Notes: a model not told the origin generated them from the sequence alone. Positions 1-7,641 are shown, numbered from the stretch's first letter. The stretch is 16,306 nucleotides of DNA from JAQVQN01 sp964428885 (GCA_964428885.1 CAYRZP010000044.1:1-16306), one strand, 5' to 3'. Numbers and translations are program-made.

Positions 1-49
1 GACGGGTCTAATGCGGTTGTGTAAGCTTTGCGTCAATCGTTAAGACTTT
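1..49. other. Left-edge leader; no gene supportable
   Basis: All three plus-strand frames close before the hldE start (stops at 22-24, 41-43 and 9-11). The tail of an upstream gene could end here, but there is too little sequence to recognise one. No convincing -35/-10 pair is visible, so the promoter of the heptose cluster probably lies outside the window. Confidence 0.4.
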
Positions 50-1549
50 ATGCATAATCGATTGAAAGAGATCGTCCGCTTGTTGCCGCAAGCCCGCATT
101 TTGTGCATCGGCGACATAATGCTGGACAGGTTCGTCAGGGGCGTCGTTGAGCGCATCTCGCCTGAGACCCCTGTGCCGGTGCTGCGTTTCTCCGGCGAGA
201 GCATCATGCCCGGCGGAGCCGGGAATGTCGCGGCCAACCTGCGCGCGCTGGGATGCCCGGTGCTGTTCCTGGGCGTGACCGGGAAGGACGCTGAAGGCGA
301 TGCGCTTGAACAGCTCTTGTCCGCCAGCGGGGTGCGCCACTGCCTCGCGCGTTCGGAAAACTGGATCACCACGGTCAAGACCCGTTTCGTCGCCGACAAC
401 CACCACCTGCTGCGTTTCGACAAAGAACGCCGCGGGCTGATGTCGCAGGCTGAAGAGGCTTTCATACTTCAGAACCTGAATGAAAGCCTGGCCGGCTATG
501 ACGCGGTCTTGCTCTCCGATTACGACAAGGGATTGCTCACGGACGGCATGACCCGCAAAATCATCGCGGCCTGCCGCACACGCGGCAAACCCGTCATGGT
601 CGACCCCAAAGGCGCGGATTACGGCAAATACTCAGGCGCTTTCCTGATCAAGCCCAACTGCCGGGAACTGGAAGATGTCTCCCGGGTCCGCCTCGACCCG
701 AAAAGCCCGGATTTCATACCGGAAACGGCCAAGCAGGCGGCAAACCTGGCAGAATCGCTGGCGATCGAGCATGTTGTGGTGACTCTGGGCAGCCAAGGCA
801 TGCTGCACGTGGGACGCGCGGAGCCGGCCGGGTCTTACACGCACCTGCCTACCCTCGCCAAAGAAGTCTTCGACGTTTCCGGGGCCGGCGACACCTCTTT
901 CGCGGCACTGGGCGCCAGCATCGCCGTCCAAGCCTCCGTCAACGAGGCCATCCGCGTCGCCAACATGGCCTCCGGCATCGTGGTCGGCAAGCTGGGCACC
1001 GCCACGGTCGATGTCGAGACCCTGCTGGACTACATGCGGCGGCAGGTTCACGTACCTCAGGAGCCCGCGGAAAAAATCATGACGCTGACAGGAGCCGCCG
1101 CCGCGGTGAGACGCGTCAAATCCGGCGGCAAGAGCGTGGGCCTGACTAACGGATGTTTCGATATGCTGCACCGCGGTCATCTGCATTCGCTTTTCCAGGC
1201 CAAGCGCCTGTGCGATTTCCTGGTGGTTGCGGTCAACTCCGACGCCTCGGTCCGGCGGCTGAAAGGCGCGGCGCGCCCGCTGCAGGACGAATGCACACGC
1301 TGCGACGTGCTTGCGGCCATGGAGTGCGTTGACTTGGTTGTGCTTTTCGACGACAGCACCGCCGCGCAAGTGGTGGACGCCCTCAGGCCTGATGTGATCG
1401 CCAAAGAGGGCTACTCGACGGATAACTGGCCTGAAGCCCGGCAGGTCATGGAGTACGGCGGCAAAGCCGTAACCCTGGACCGACTGGAAGGCTATTCCAC
1501 CAGCGCCTTGCTGCAAAAAATCACCGACACCGCGAAAGATTCTCAATGA
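50..1549 (+). CDS. hldE: Bifunctional D-glycero-beta-D-manno-heptose-7-phosphate kinase / heptose-1-phosphate adenylyltransferase (HldE)
   Basis: Cytoplasmic fused enzyme of LPS core heptose synthesis. It phosphorylates heptose-7-phosphate to the 1,7-bisphosphate and, after GmhB removes the 7-phosphate, adenylylates heptose-1-phosphate. The N-terminal half (about 15-335) is a PfkB/ribokinase-type kinase: a GDIMLD strand at 21-26, PGGAGNVAANL at 54-64, and the catalytic GAGD at 278-281 with Asp281 as likely base. The C-terminal half (about 360-499) is a nucleotidyltransferase with NGCFDMLHRGH (367-377, HxGH at 374-377) and a GYSTS motif at 481-485. The 499-residue length matches fused HldE proteins. 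The ATG at 50 has only a weak upstream purine run, but the N-terminus aligns naturally with the family. The stop overlaps the gmhA start as ATGA (1546-1549), implying translational coupling. Confidence 0.96.
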   Translation: MHNRLKEIVRLLPQARILCIGDIMLDRFVRGVVERISPETPVPVLRFSGESIMPGGAGNVAANLRALGCPVLFLGVTGKDAEGDALEQLLSASGVRHCLARSENWITTVKTRFVADNHHLLRFDKERRGLMSQAEEAFILQNLNESLAGYDAVLLSDYDKGLLTDGMTRKIIAACRTRGKPVMVDPKGADYGKYSGAFLIKPNCRELEDVSRVRLDPKSPDFIPETAKQAANLAESLAIEHVVVTLGSQGMLHVGRAEPAGSYTHLPTLAKEVFDVSGAGDTSFAALGASIAVQASVNEAIRVANMASGIVVGKLGTATVDVETLLDYMRRQVHVPQEPAEKIMTLTGAAAAVRRVKSGGKSVGLTNGCFDMLHRGHLHSLFQAKRLCDFLVVAVNSDASVRRLKGAARPLQDECTRCDVLAAMECVDLVVLFDDSTAAQVVDALRPDVIAKEGYSTDNWPEARQVMEYGGKAVTLDRLEGYSTSALLQKITDTAKDSQ

Positions 1550-2133
1550 TGGAAGAACAGATCAAAAGCGAATTCAGTAAGCTTTCTGAGCTATTTCTTG
1601 AGATGCGGCAGTCGGCAGGCCTGATCCGTCAGGCCGCCGAAACCTGCATAGAAGCCCTGCGCGCGGGCAAAAAGCTGATCTTCTGCGGCAACGGCGGCTC
1701 CGCCGCCGACGCCCAGCATCTGGCGGCCGAGATGATCGGCCGCTATAAACTGGAAAGGGGCGCGCTGCCTGCCATCGCGCTCAGCGCCGACACCTCCGTG
1801 CTGACCGCCGTGGCCAACGATTACGGTTACGCCCTCACTTTCCGGCGGCAGATCGACGGGCTGGGCGCCACGGGCGATGTCCTTGTCGCCATGTCAACCA
1901 GCGGCAACAGCCCGAATGTCGTCGAGGCCGTCGTCCGCGCCAAGGAAAAGGGACTCCACACCGTTGGGCTGACCGGCAGCGGCGGCGGGCGGCTGGCTGA
2001 GCTTTGCGACCTTGCGATACGGGCGCCCGCGCAGGCCGCCAACACGGTCCAGGAACTTCACATAGCTGTCGGGCATGTGCTCTGCGACCTTATCGAATCA
2101 GCGATTTACCATGACAAAAGCGCTCTTTCTTGA
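1546..2133 (+). CDS. gmhA: Sedoheptulose-7-phosphate isomerase (GmhA)
   Basis: SIS-domain isomerase that converts D-sedoheptulose-7-phosphate to D-glycero-D-manno-heptose-7-phosphate, the first committed step of LPS heptose synthesis. The GNGGSAADAQHLAAE stretch at 48-62 holds the phosphate loop and candidate metal ligands His58 and Glu62. Gln169 and His177 near the C-terminus have the same spacing as the other two zinc ligands in characterised GmhA. STSGNSPN (117-124) is the second SIS phosphate-binding segment. The 195-residue length is normal. Two adjacent ATG codons exist (1546 and 1549); 1546 gives the 4-bp overlap with hldE. The 3' end overlaps the chosen gmhB start by 23 bp. Confidence 0.96.
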   Translation: MMEEQIKSEFSKLSELFLEMRQSAGLIRQAAETCIEALRAGKKLIFCGNGGSAADAQHLAAEMIGRYKLERGALPAIALSADTSVLTAVANDYGYALTFRRQIDGLGATGDVLVAMSTSGNSPNVVEAVVRAKEKGLHTVGLTGSGGGRLAELCDLAIRAPAQAANTVQELHIAVGHVLCDLIESAIYHDKSALS

Positions 2134-2611
2134 CCGTGACGGCATCATCAATGTCGACCGCGGCTATGTTTATCGGGCCGATGACTTTGAGTTTACGGAT
2201 GGCATTTTCGAGCTTTGCCGCACGGCCAAAGACAAGGGTTACATCATCGTGGTCGTGACCAACCAGTCCGGCATTGAACGCGGTTTTTTTTCCACGCAGG
2301 ATTTTGAGAAACTGACCTGCCACATGCTGAAGGAGTTCGCGCGCAACGGTGTGGTGATAGATGACGTTTTCTTTTGTCCTTTTCTCGAGCACGCGGACCG
2401 CAAGCCCAACCCCGGCATGTTCATTAAGGCGCGGCGCAAACATGACATCGACATGCCGCGGTCGCTGATGCTCGGCGACAAGCCCAGCGACGCCTCTGCC
2501 GCGCGCGCCGCCGGAGTCGGTAAGGCGGTTCTGCTGGGACAACACGGGCTTTCGCAAGACAAAGCTGTGCTGAGCGTTACGAACCTCAAGGAAGTCGAGG
2601 AGTTACTATGA
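2111..2611 (+). CDS. gmhB: D-glycero-D-manno-heptose-1,7-bisphosphate 7-phosphatase (GmhB), variant without the usual zinc loop
   Basis: HAD-superfamily phosphatase of the HisB/GmhB type, removing the 7-phosphate between the two HldE reactions. The frame is open from an ATG at 2075. The start at 2111 is preferred because it places the catalytic LDRDG motif (Asp8, Asp10) at the N-terminus as in the family, giving 166 residues. TNQSG (50-54) is motif II, Lys98 in RKPNPGMF is motif III, and GDKPSD (122-127) is motif IV. GmhB normally carries a Cys/His zinc site (CxH...CxC) just before the RKPxPGM segment. Here that loop is shortened to CPFLEHADRKP, leaving Cys89 and His94 but no CxC pair. Its position between gmhA and hldD supports the heptose role; a relaxed-specificity sugar phosphatase is the alternative. 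Confidence 0.9.
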   Translation: MTKALFLDRDGIINVDRGYVYRADDFEFTDGIFELCRTAKDKGYIIVVVTNQSGIERGFFSTQDFEKLTCHMLKEFARNGVVIDDVFFCPFLEHADRKPNPGMFIKARRKHDIDMPRSLMLGDKPSDASAARAAGVGKAVLLGQHGLSQDKAVLSVTNLKEVEELL

Positions 2612-3594
2612 TCGTGATCACCGGAGGGGCTGGTTTCATCGGCTCGAACATTCTCGCGGCCCTCAACCGCCGCGGCGAGTCTGACCTGACCGTTGTAGAC
2701 TGGCTCGGCACGGGTGACAAATGGCGCAACATCGCAAAACGCGAGATACGCGACATCGTCCCGCCCGAGCAGGCGCTGCCGTATCTTGAAAACCACGCCG
2801 ACAAAATCCGGGCCGTCATCCACATGGGTGCAATATCCTCCACCGTCGAAACCGACGCCGACCTGATCATCGCCTCCAACTTCCGCTTAAGCTGGCGCCT
2901 GTTCAGCTTCTGCCGCGATTTCGGCAAACAGTTCATCTACGCCTCCTCGGCCGCCACGTACGGCGACGGTTGCCAAGGCTTTGAGGACCGCGAGGATCTG
3001 GAGTACCTGCGCGGGTTGCGCCCCCTGAACCCTTACGGATGGAGTAAGGCGCTGTTCGACTTGAGGCTGGCGCGCGAACGCGCCAACGGCGGGCGGCAGC
3101 CGCCGCAGTGCGTCGGCTTTAAGTTCTTCAACGTGTACGGTCCGAACGAGTACCACAAGGGCGGACAGAAAAGCGTGATAGCGCATATCGCCCCGGATGT
3201 GATAGCCGGCAGGCCTACCGAACTTTTCCGGTCATACCGGCCCGATTATGCCGACGGCGGGCAGTTGCGCGATTTCGTGTGGGTCGGCGACTGCGCCGAT
3301 GTGGCCTGCTGGTTCCTCGACAACCCTGGTGTCAGCGGCCTTTTCAACGTGGGGTCGGGTGCCGCCCGCTCGTTTCAAGATCTGGCCAAAGCCATCTGGA
3401 AAGCGTTCGGCAAGCCCGAACAGATCAAATACAAAGAGATGCCAGAAGAGCTTAGAGGCCGCTACCAATATTATACCCTGGCGAACCTTGAAAAACTGCG
3501 CAAGGCCGGGTATCCCCGTCCGATGAAATCGCTGGAAGACGGAGTTTCCGTGTACGTCAGGAACCATCTCTCGCAGGCCGACCCCTACCTTTAG
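2608..3594 (+). CDS. hldD: ADP-L-glycero-D-manno-heptose 6-epimerase (HldD)
   Basis: Short-chain dehydrogenase/reductase-type epimerase that converts ADP-D-glycero-D-manno-heptose to the L-glycero form, the donor used by heptosyltransferases. The nucleotide-binding GGAGFIGSN lies at 6-14. The YGWSK element (Tyr143, Lys147) is the SDR catalytic pair, and the FNVYGPNEYHKG segment carries Lys184 at the place of the second catalytic lysine of Escherichia coli HldD. The 328-residue length is close to the family norm. The start overlaps the gmhB stop (ATGA, 2608-2611). The gene is the last of the cluster and converges on the minus-strand kinase-like gene, with 10 bp between the two stops and no hairpin in the gap. 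Confidence 0.95.
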   Translation: MIVITGGAGFIGSNILAALNRRGESDLTVVDWLGTGDKWRNIAKREIRDIVPPEQALPYLENHADKIRAVIHMGAISSTVETDADLIIASNFRLSWRLFSFCRDFGKQFIYASSAATYGDGCQGFEDREDLEYLRGLRPLNPYGWSKALFDLRLARERANGGRQPPQCVGFKFFNVYGPNEYHKGGQKSVIAHIAPDVIAGRPTELFRSYRPDYADGGQLRDFVWVGDCADVACWFLDNPGVSGLFNVGSGAARSFQDLAKAIWKAFGKPEQIKYKEMPEELRGRYQYYTLANLEKLRKAGYPRPMKSLEDGVSVYVRNHLSQADPYL

Positions 3595-3604
3595 GCGGCG
3601 CGGT

Positions 3605-4288
3605 TCAAAGCGCGACCGCGTCCGGCGATGCCGGCCCCAGCAGTGCCCGCAGGCGCTCTAAGTATCTGCCGCAGCGGCGCCGCACCTTAAGCCTGACGTA
3701 AGGTTTGATATGTGAAAGGCAGGGCATCAGTTCCCGTCCGCGCGGCTCGAAATCCACAATACGCAACCTGAACGTGCCAGGCCCCGTCCACTGCACCATC
3801 ACGTTGGGCGGGTCATAGAAGCAGACCGCGTGTTCGGCCATCCGCCCGAAAAGCCGTCGGGTCTCATCGAAAAGCCTCTGCCGCAGAGCCTTGTCGGCAG
3901 TCTCCATCTCGACGAGGACACGTCGCAGCGGGCTCCCGTCCTGGTTCTGAACCAGACTCTCCAAAACGCCCCAGCCACGCTCCGGTGAAAAAATCCTTTC
4001 CACTCTCTCCGGAAAGACTGCGAACAGGTCCGGCGGCAGGTTGTCTTTCAAGATTTTGTGATAGTATGCCTCATGGCAGTTGGCATTGAAGCACGGTATG
4101 AAACGCGACATCCAGATGTGCATGCGGATGCTTACCCTGGTCGTGTGGTCATACTCTGCTGGCACCAGATAAAACTTCACGCACAGATCATTGCCAGGTA
4201 TCCTGAAACAGTGCCGCCGATTGCCTCGACCCAACGGCTCCAACTCGGTCACATTAAATTTTAGGATAACTTCGTTGTCTGAACTCAT
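3605..4288 (-). CDS. YrbL-like protein kinase-fold protein
   Basis: A 227-residue soluble protein resembling the PhoP-regulated YrbL family, which has a reduced protein-kinase fold and no established biochemical role that I know of. A glycine-rich LGRGNRRHCF stretch (19-28) resembles a P-loop. Lys38 in LCVKFY sits where the ATP-binding lysine would be, Glu73 in CHEAYYHKIL resembles the helix-C glutamate, YDPPNVMV (158-165) resembles a catalytic loop with Asn162, and IVDFEPRG has Asp179 where DFG would be. No signal peptide or membrane segment is visible. The start codon has no clear Shine-Dalgarno sequence. It lies convergent to the heptose cluster, which may hint at phosphorylation of LPS sugars or envelope signalling; that link is inference from position. 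Confidence 0.72.
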   Translation of the reverse strand: MSSDNEVILKFNVTELEPLGRGNRRHCFRIPGNDLCVKFYLVPAEYDHTTRVSIRMHIWMSRFIPCFNANCHEAYYHKILKDNLPPDLFAVFPERVERIFSPERGWGVLESLVQNQDGSPLRRVLVEMETADKALRQRLFDETRRLFGRMAEHAVCFYDPPNVMVQWTGPGTFRLRIVDFEPRGRELMPCLSHIKPYVRLKVRRRCGRYLERLRALLGPASPDAVAL

Positions 4289-4345
4289 GCCGCGACGGTA
4301 GCAAAACGGCCTTCATCCCACAAGCTTAAAGGACAACAATGTCAA

Positions 4346-4360
4346 CCTTGTAACACAAGG
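4346..4360 (-). repeat. Short perfect hairpin between oxidoreductase and YrbL-like gene
   Basis: CCTTGT-AAC-ACAAGG forms a 6-bp stem with a 3-nt loop, 16 bp beyond the oxidoreductase stop in the direction of transcription. The sequence after it on the minus strand (TTGACATTGTTG) is T-rich but not a clean U-tract, so this is at best a weak terminator or attenuator. The TTGACA there (4345-4340) has no good -10 at normal spacing. Confidence 0.35.
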
Positions 4361-4375
4361 CGCGATGATAGATTC

Positions 4376-5797
4376 CTAAATGCGCCAACCTTCCCGGCTC
4401 TCCGTTCTCACAAAACGGTTCATCTCCGGCATGTTCACGCAACGCATTGCGGGGCCGTCCCACTCGATCCGTTTGCCCGCGCCCGCGAGCATCACCAGAT
4501 CGCCGAGCAGGATGATCTCCGCGAGAAGCTCCGCATAATCGAAGTTCGCGCTAGCCGGCGCTCCGCCGCGGCAGGCGCGGAAAAAGTCGTCCTGATGCGT
4601 TCCCTTGACGCGCGGCAGCGTGGCCGGCGGCTTCGGAAAAGCCCGGTGCGCATCTTCCGGCACCATGCGGCATCCGTCGCCGAATGGCCCGATCATCATA
4701 ATCCCCTTGTCGCCGATCAAGAGCGAGCCGTCGGCACCGAAATCGCGGTCATACTTTTTCTCCAGTTCAACCACGATCGGCGGGCGGTTCTGCGCTTCGC
4801 GCTTCACGCAATCAATCGCGCCGACCGTTTCCTTGACGTAGGCCCGGCCCTGGGCGAGCCCGTCATACCATGTGAGCGTGACCGGTTCCATGCCCTCGCG
4901 AGCCGGAAACTCATAGCGTATGCGCGTGCTGACCGGCCAACGTTCGTCATTGCCGCCGGCCACCTCTTCCAACTCCACCGACGCGGGGCTGCCAAGCTTC
5001 AGCGCCCATTTCACCGGATCGATGATGTGGGTGCCCATGTTGCCGATCGAACCGTTGCCGAAATCCGTCCAACGGTGCCACGAGTGCGGATGCAGACCCC
5101 CATGGAACTGACGGAACGGCGCGGGACCGAGCCACTGCTCCCAGTCGAGAGACTCCGGCACGGCCAGCGCCGGCGGGCGGTCGCCGGCAGGCAGGCCGTT
5201 GGCGCGGTCGCTCCAGCAAACCACCTCGCGCACCTGACCGATCGCGCCGGCCCAGATGTATTCGCACAGGCGGCGAGCGCCCTCGGCCGAATGACCGTGA
5301 TGCCCGACCTGCGTGACGACACCGTGGCGCCGCGCCTCCTCCAGCATCTGGCGCGCCTCGCCGATAGTGTGCGCCATCGGCTTCTCGACATACACGTGGA
5401 TGCCGCGCCTGATCGCCAGCAGCGACGGCAGCGCGTGCTGGTGGTTGGGCGTGGCGATCATCACCGCGTCCAGTTCCTTGCCCATCTCGTCGAACAGCTT
5501 GCGGTAATCGGAGTAGGCCTTGACCTCGGACGCCGCCTGCCGCGAAACCTTCTTGGCAATTACCGCCCGCGCTTTGGCGATCTGAATACTGTCGGCGTCC
5601 ACCACGGCCACAACGCGCTCCTTGCACGCCTCCGGAAGCAGGGCCGGAAGCCCCCTCCCGTTGCCGCACCCGATCACCGCCACGCGCAAAGGCTTGCCCG
5701 TGCGCGTGACACCCTGACCGAAAGTGCCGAACGCCGACATCCCGGTTGCCGCAGCGCCAGCCCGCATGAACTCTCTCCGGTTGCATCCCCTCTTCAT
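4376..5797 (-). CDS. Tat-exported Gfo/Idh/MocA-family oxidoreductase
   Basis: NAD(P)-dependent sugar or inositol-type oxidoreductase, substrate unknown. The N-terminus has a twin-arginine signal (NRREFMR at 6-12) followed by a small-residue stretch to about 30, so the folded, cofactor-loaded enzyme is predicted to be periplasmic. The Rossmann segment LRVAVIGCGNGRG is at 37-49, the family's EKP motif is at 138-140, and a WHRWTDFGNGSIGNMGTH block follows near the middle. The length of 473 is typical of the exported versions common in planctomycete- and verrucomicrobia-like bacteria. The start at 5797 has a GAAGGA ribosome-binding site about 8 bases upstream. It lies 54 bp downstream of the carboxypeptidase gene and is probably co-transcribed with it. 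Some related exported members act as glycosidases by an NAD-dependent mechanism (GH109-type), which I cannot confirm here. Confidence 0.92.
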   Translation of the reverse strand: MKRGCNRREFMRAGAAATGMSAFGTFGQGVTRTGKPLRVAVIGCGNGRGLPALLPEACKERVVAVVDADSIQIAKARAVIAKKVSRQAASEVKAYSDYRKLFDEMGKELDAVMIATPNHQHALPSLLAIRRGIHVYVEKPMAHTIGEARQMLEEARRHGVVTQVGHHGHSAEGARRLCEYIWAGAIGQVREVVCWSDRANGLPAGDRPPALAVPESLDWEQWLGPAPFRQFHGGLHPHSWHRWTDFGNGSIGNMGTHIIDPVKWALKLGSPASVELEEVAGGNDERWPVSTRIRYEFPAREGMEPVTLTWYDGLAQGRAYVKETVGAIDCVKREAQNRPPIVVELEKKYDRDFGADGSLLIGDKGIMMIGPFGDGCRMVPEDAHRAFPKPPATLPRVKGTHQDDFFRACRGGAPASANFDYAELLAEIILLGDLVMLAGAGKRIEWDGPAMRCVNMPEMNRFVRTESREGWRI

Positions 5798-5851
5798 AAT
5801 GTCATTCCTTCTAACCTACTAACTTGAACGTTGAGCGTTTTAGTTATCCAT

Positions 5852-6745
5852 TCATTCTCGCCCTGCCACCCGGGCGGCGGGCTTGTCACTTGCATCCTGC
5901 GCGAATGCCGCGTTCAGCAGCTCCCGCGCTTTGGCGTCACGCGCTTTCCGACCCTCGCTGCCCAGCACCACCACGATCATGCGGCGGCCGTCACGCTTGG
6001 CGGTAGCCACCATCGACCAGCCTGCCGCCGCCGTGTAACCGGTCTTGAACCCGTCACACCCCGCCAGCCCCTCTTTCAGGAACGGATTGTGCGTGCGCAT
6101 ATCAAAAGGCTTTGCAGTGCCAACGCGCAACTGGCGGTAGACAGCCGACGTGTATTTGAATATGTCGGGGTGTTTGCACAGCTCGCGCGCCAGGGCAGCC
6201 ATGTCGCGCGCGGTCGAGACATCGTGCTTCTGACCGGCCGACGGCGGCAGGCCGTGCACCGACGCGAAGCGGGTGTTTTTCATGCCAAGCTCAAGAGCCC
6301 GGTCGTTCATCAGTTTGACGAAAGCCTCTTTCGATCCCGCCACATGTTCGGCCAATGCCACGGACGCGTCGTTGGCCGACTGTATGATCGTCGCGTACAA
6401 CAGGTCTTCAACGCTGAAACTCTCGCGCGGATCCAGATACACTTGAGACCCGCCGGTCTTCGACGCGGACACGGACACACTGACCATATTGCTCAAATTG
6501 AGTTTCCCGGCATCGATCCGCTCCTGGATCAGCAGCAGCAACATCAGCTTGAGCGTGCTGGCCGGATATCCCGGCACATCCGGCCGCTCCTCGAAGACCG
6601 TCTTGCCGGTGTCAGCGTCAACCACGATCGCACCTATATACGGGTCGCGCGCGATACTCGCCTTGGGCTTCTGCGCCCCGGCCAGCAAAGCCACGCACAC
6701 AAACAAAACCGCTATCACACACTGCCTTCTCATACCTCTTATCAT
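5852..6745 (-). CDS. D-alanyl-D-alanine carboxypeptidase (S11 family, DacA/DacF-like)
   Basis: Penicillin-binding serine peptidase that trims the terminal D-Ala from peptidoglycan pentapeptides in the periplasm. A signal peptide with hydrophobic core at 9-23 is followed by mature sequence from about residue 25. All three active-site motifs are present: STLK (Ser63 nucleophile, Lys66), SAN (123-125) and KTG (234-236). The protein ends at 297, shortly after the catalytic domain. It therefore lacks the C-terminal beta-domain and amphipathic membrane anchor of longer PBP5-type enzymes and is probably soluble or loosely attached. A second ATG at residue 5 is possible, but the first has a GGAG sequence about 10 bases upstream. 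It stands just after the inverted repeat at 6809-6840 and before the oxidoreductase gene. Confidence 0.94.
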   Translation of the reverse strand: MIRGMRRQCVIAVLFVCVALLAGAQKPKASIARDPYIGAIVVDADTGKTVFEERPDVPGYPASTLKLMLLLLIQERIDAGKLNLSNMVSVSVSASKTGGSQVYLDPRESFSVEDLLYATIIQSANDASVALAEHVAGSKEAFVKLMNDRALELGMKNTRFASVHGLPPSAGQKHDVSTARDMAALARELCKHPDIFKYTSAVYRQLRVGTAKPFDMRTHNPFLKEGLAGCDGFKTGYTAAAGWSMVATAKRDGRRMIVVVLGSEGRKARDAKARELLNAAFAQDASDKPAARVAGRE

Positions 6746-6808
6746 TCCTGCACACTCCCTCTAACACACCTACACTCCCACATACCCACGCTCTCCCCTT
6801 TTACCCTC

Positions 6809-6840
6809 GTCATTGCGTCCAGTCCATTGGTCGCAATGAC
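6809..6840. repeat. Perfect 9-bp inverted repeat (REP-like palindrome)
   Basis: GTCATTGCG (6809-6817) and CGCAATGAC (6832-6840) are perfect inverse complements around a 14-nt spacer that can add three more pairs (CCA/TGG). It sits in the 110-bp gap between ccsA and the carboxypeptidase gene. No T-run follows on either strand, so a simple intrinsic terminator is unlikely. The arm resembles the TCATTGCG-type ends of dispersed palindromic repeats known in several bacterial genomes. Only one copy is seen in this window. Confidence 0.6.
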
Positions 6841-6855
6841 ACACAACCACACACT

Positions 6856-7641
6856 TCAAGCATAGTTGTGAAGCCCAGCGAAGAGCCTCGAAAGATTGAT
6901 CCAGGTGAGAGTGATGACCACGAAAAGCAACCCCACCCACACCAGCGCGGCCACAGCCCTGCGGGAACGCAGACCGCACTTGAGACTGTAATGAAAATAA
7001 CCGCCATACACAAGCCAGGTCGCCAGCGACCACATTTCCTTGGGGTCGAAATGCCAATAATGCCCCCAGCACACCTTGCCCCATACCGCCCCTAGCAGCA
7101 ACCCGGCGGTCAACAGCACAAACCCGGCGGCCGCCGTCTGCCGCACCGCCAGCTCGGCCGCGCGCGGATCGGCAACATCAACCGTCCGACGCAGCAGCGG
7201 CGCCGCAAGCAGCGCCGCCCGCGCCAGCATGACATACCCGGCCACGTAACTGGCGACGTGCGGAATGAACAGCGGGCTCTGCAAGGCCGGCGGCAGACGC
7301 CGCACTTCCTCGCTGAAGATGAAGCCGGCCGGGAACAGTATGACGACGCCCAACAAGGCGTCGCGCGTCTCGGTGTCGATACCGTTCTTCCAACGGCTCC
7401 ATTGCGACAGCGGCCAGAGCGCGGCCGCCATACACAGGAAGAACTCGAAAAGGTTCTGCATCGGCGGATGCCCGGTATACAGGCCGCGCCACGCCACGGA
7501 GACCACGGCCGCCACGAACGCCGCGGCCCAGAAACCGCGGCGCAGCCGCTGGCGGCCGCAACCACCCGCCAGCGCCGTCACCATAAAGAACAGGGCTGTC
7601 AGATAGATCAGGCCGCCCTGCGCTGTGAGCTTGATTGTCAT
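6856..7641 (-). CDS. ccsA: Cytochrome c biogenesis protein CcsA (System II haem handling)
   Basis: Polytopic membrane protein that, with ResB/Ccs1, carries haem across the membrane and attaches it to CxxCH motifs of c-type cytochromes. The 261-residue protein has several hydrophobic helices. It carries a WWD-type haem-binding segment at 187-202 (WGKVCWGHYWHFDPKE) and flanking histidines His128, His217 and His258 at the places expected for haem ligands. The usual final tryptophan of the WxWD core is Phe here (HFD). The N-terminal half has the family-like TGHPPMQNLFEF block at 56-67. The start overlaps the resB stop by 4 bp (7638-7641). It is the last gene of the five-gene run and matches the neighbouring dihaem cytochrome as a likely client. 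Confidence 0.92.
   Translation of the reverse strand: MTIKLTAQGGLIYLTALFFMVTALAGGCGRQRLRRGFWAAAFVAAVVSVAWRGLYTGHPPMQNLFEFFLCMAAALWPLSQWSRWKNGIDTETRDALLGVVILFPAGFIFSEEVRRLPPALQSPLFIPHVASYVAGYVMLARAALLAAPLLRRTVDVADPRAAELAVRQTAAAGFVLLTAGLLLGAVWGKVCWGHYWHFDPKEMWSLATWLVYGGYFHYSLKCGLRSRRAVAALVWVGLLFVVITLTWINLSRLFAGLHNYA

Noticed and set aside
632..1546. 304-codon minus-strand frame antisense to hldE
   Set aside because: Shadow of a well-supported kinase/nucleotidyltransferase gene; no motifs of its own.
2075..2110. Earlier ATG for gmhB
   Set aside because: It would add 12 residues before the catalytic LDRDG strand that normally begins GmhB and would lengthen the overlap with gmhA; the ATG at 2111 fits better.
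3595..3604. Bidirectional terminator between hldD and the YrbL-like gene
   Set aside because: The 10-bp gap and adjacent coding ends contain no stem with a T-run.
4595..5827. 410-codon open frame on the plus strand, antisense to the oxidoreductase
   Set aside because: Its composition is arginine/histidine-rich with no domain pattern, and it mirrors a clearly recognisable gene. High-GC DNA produces such antisense frames.
5831..6865. 344-codon plus-strand frame antisense to the carboxypeptidase
   Set aside because: The opposite strand has all three S11 active-site motifs and a signal peptide; this frame has no recognisable feature.
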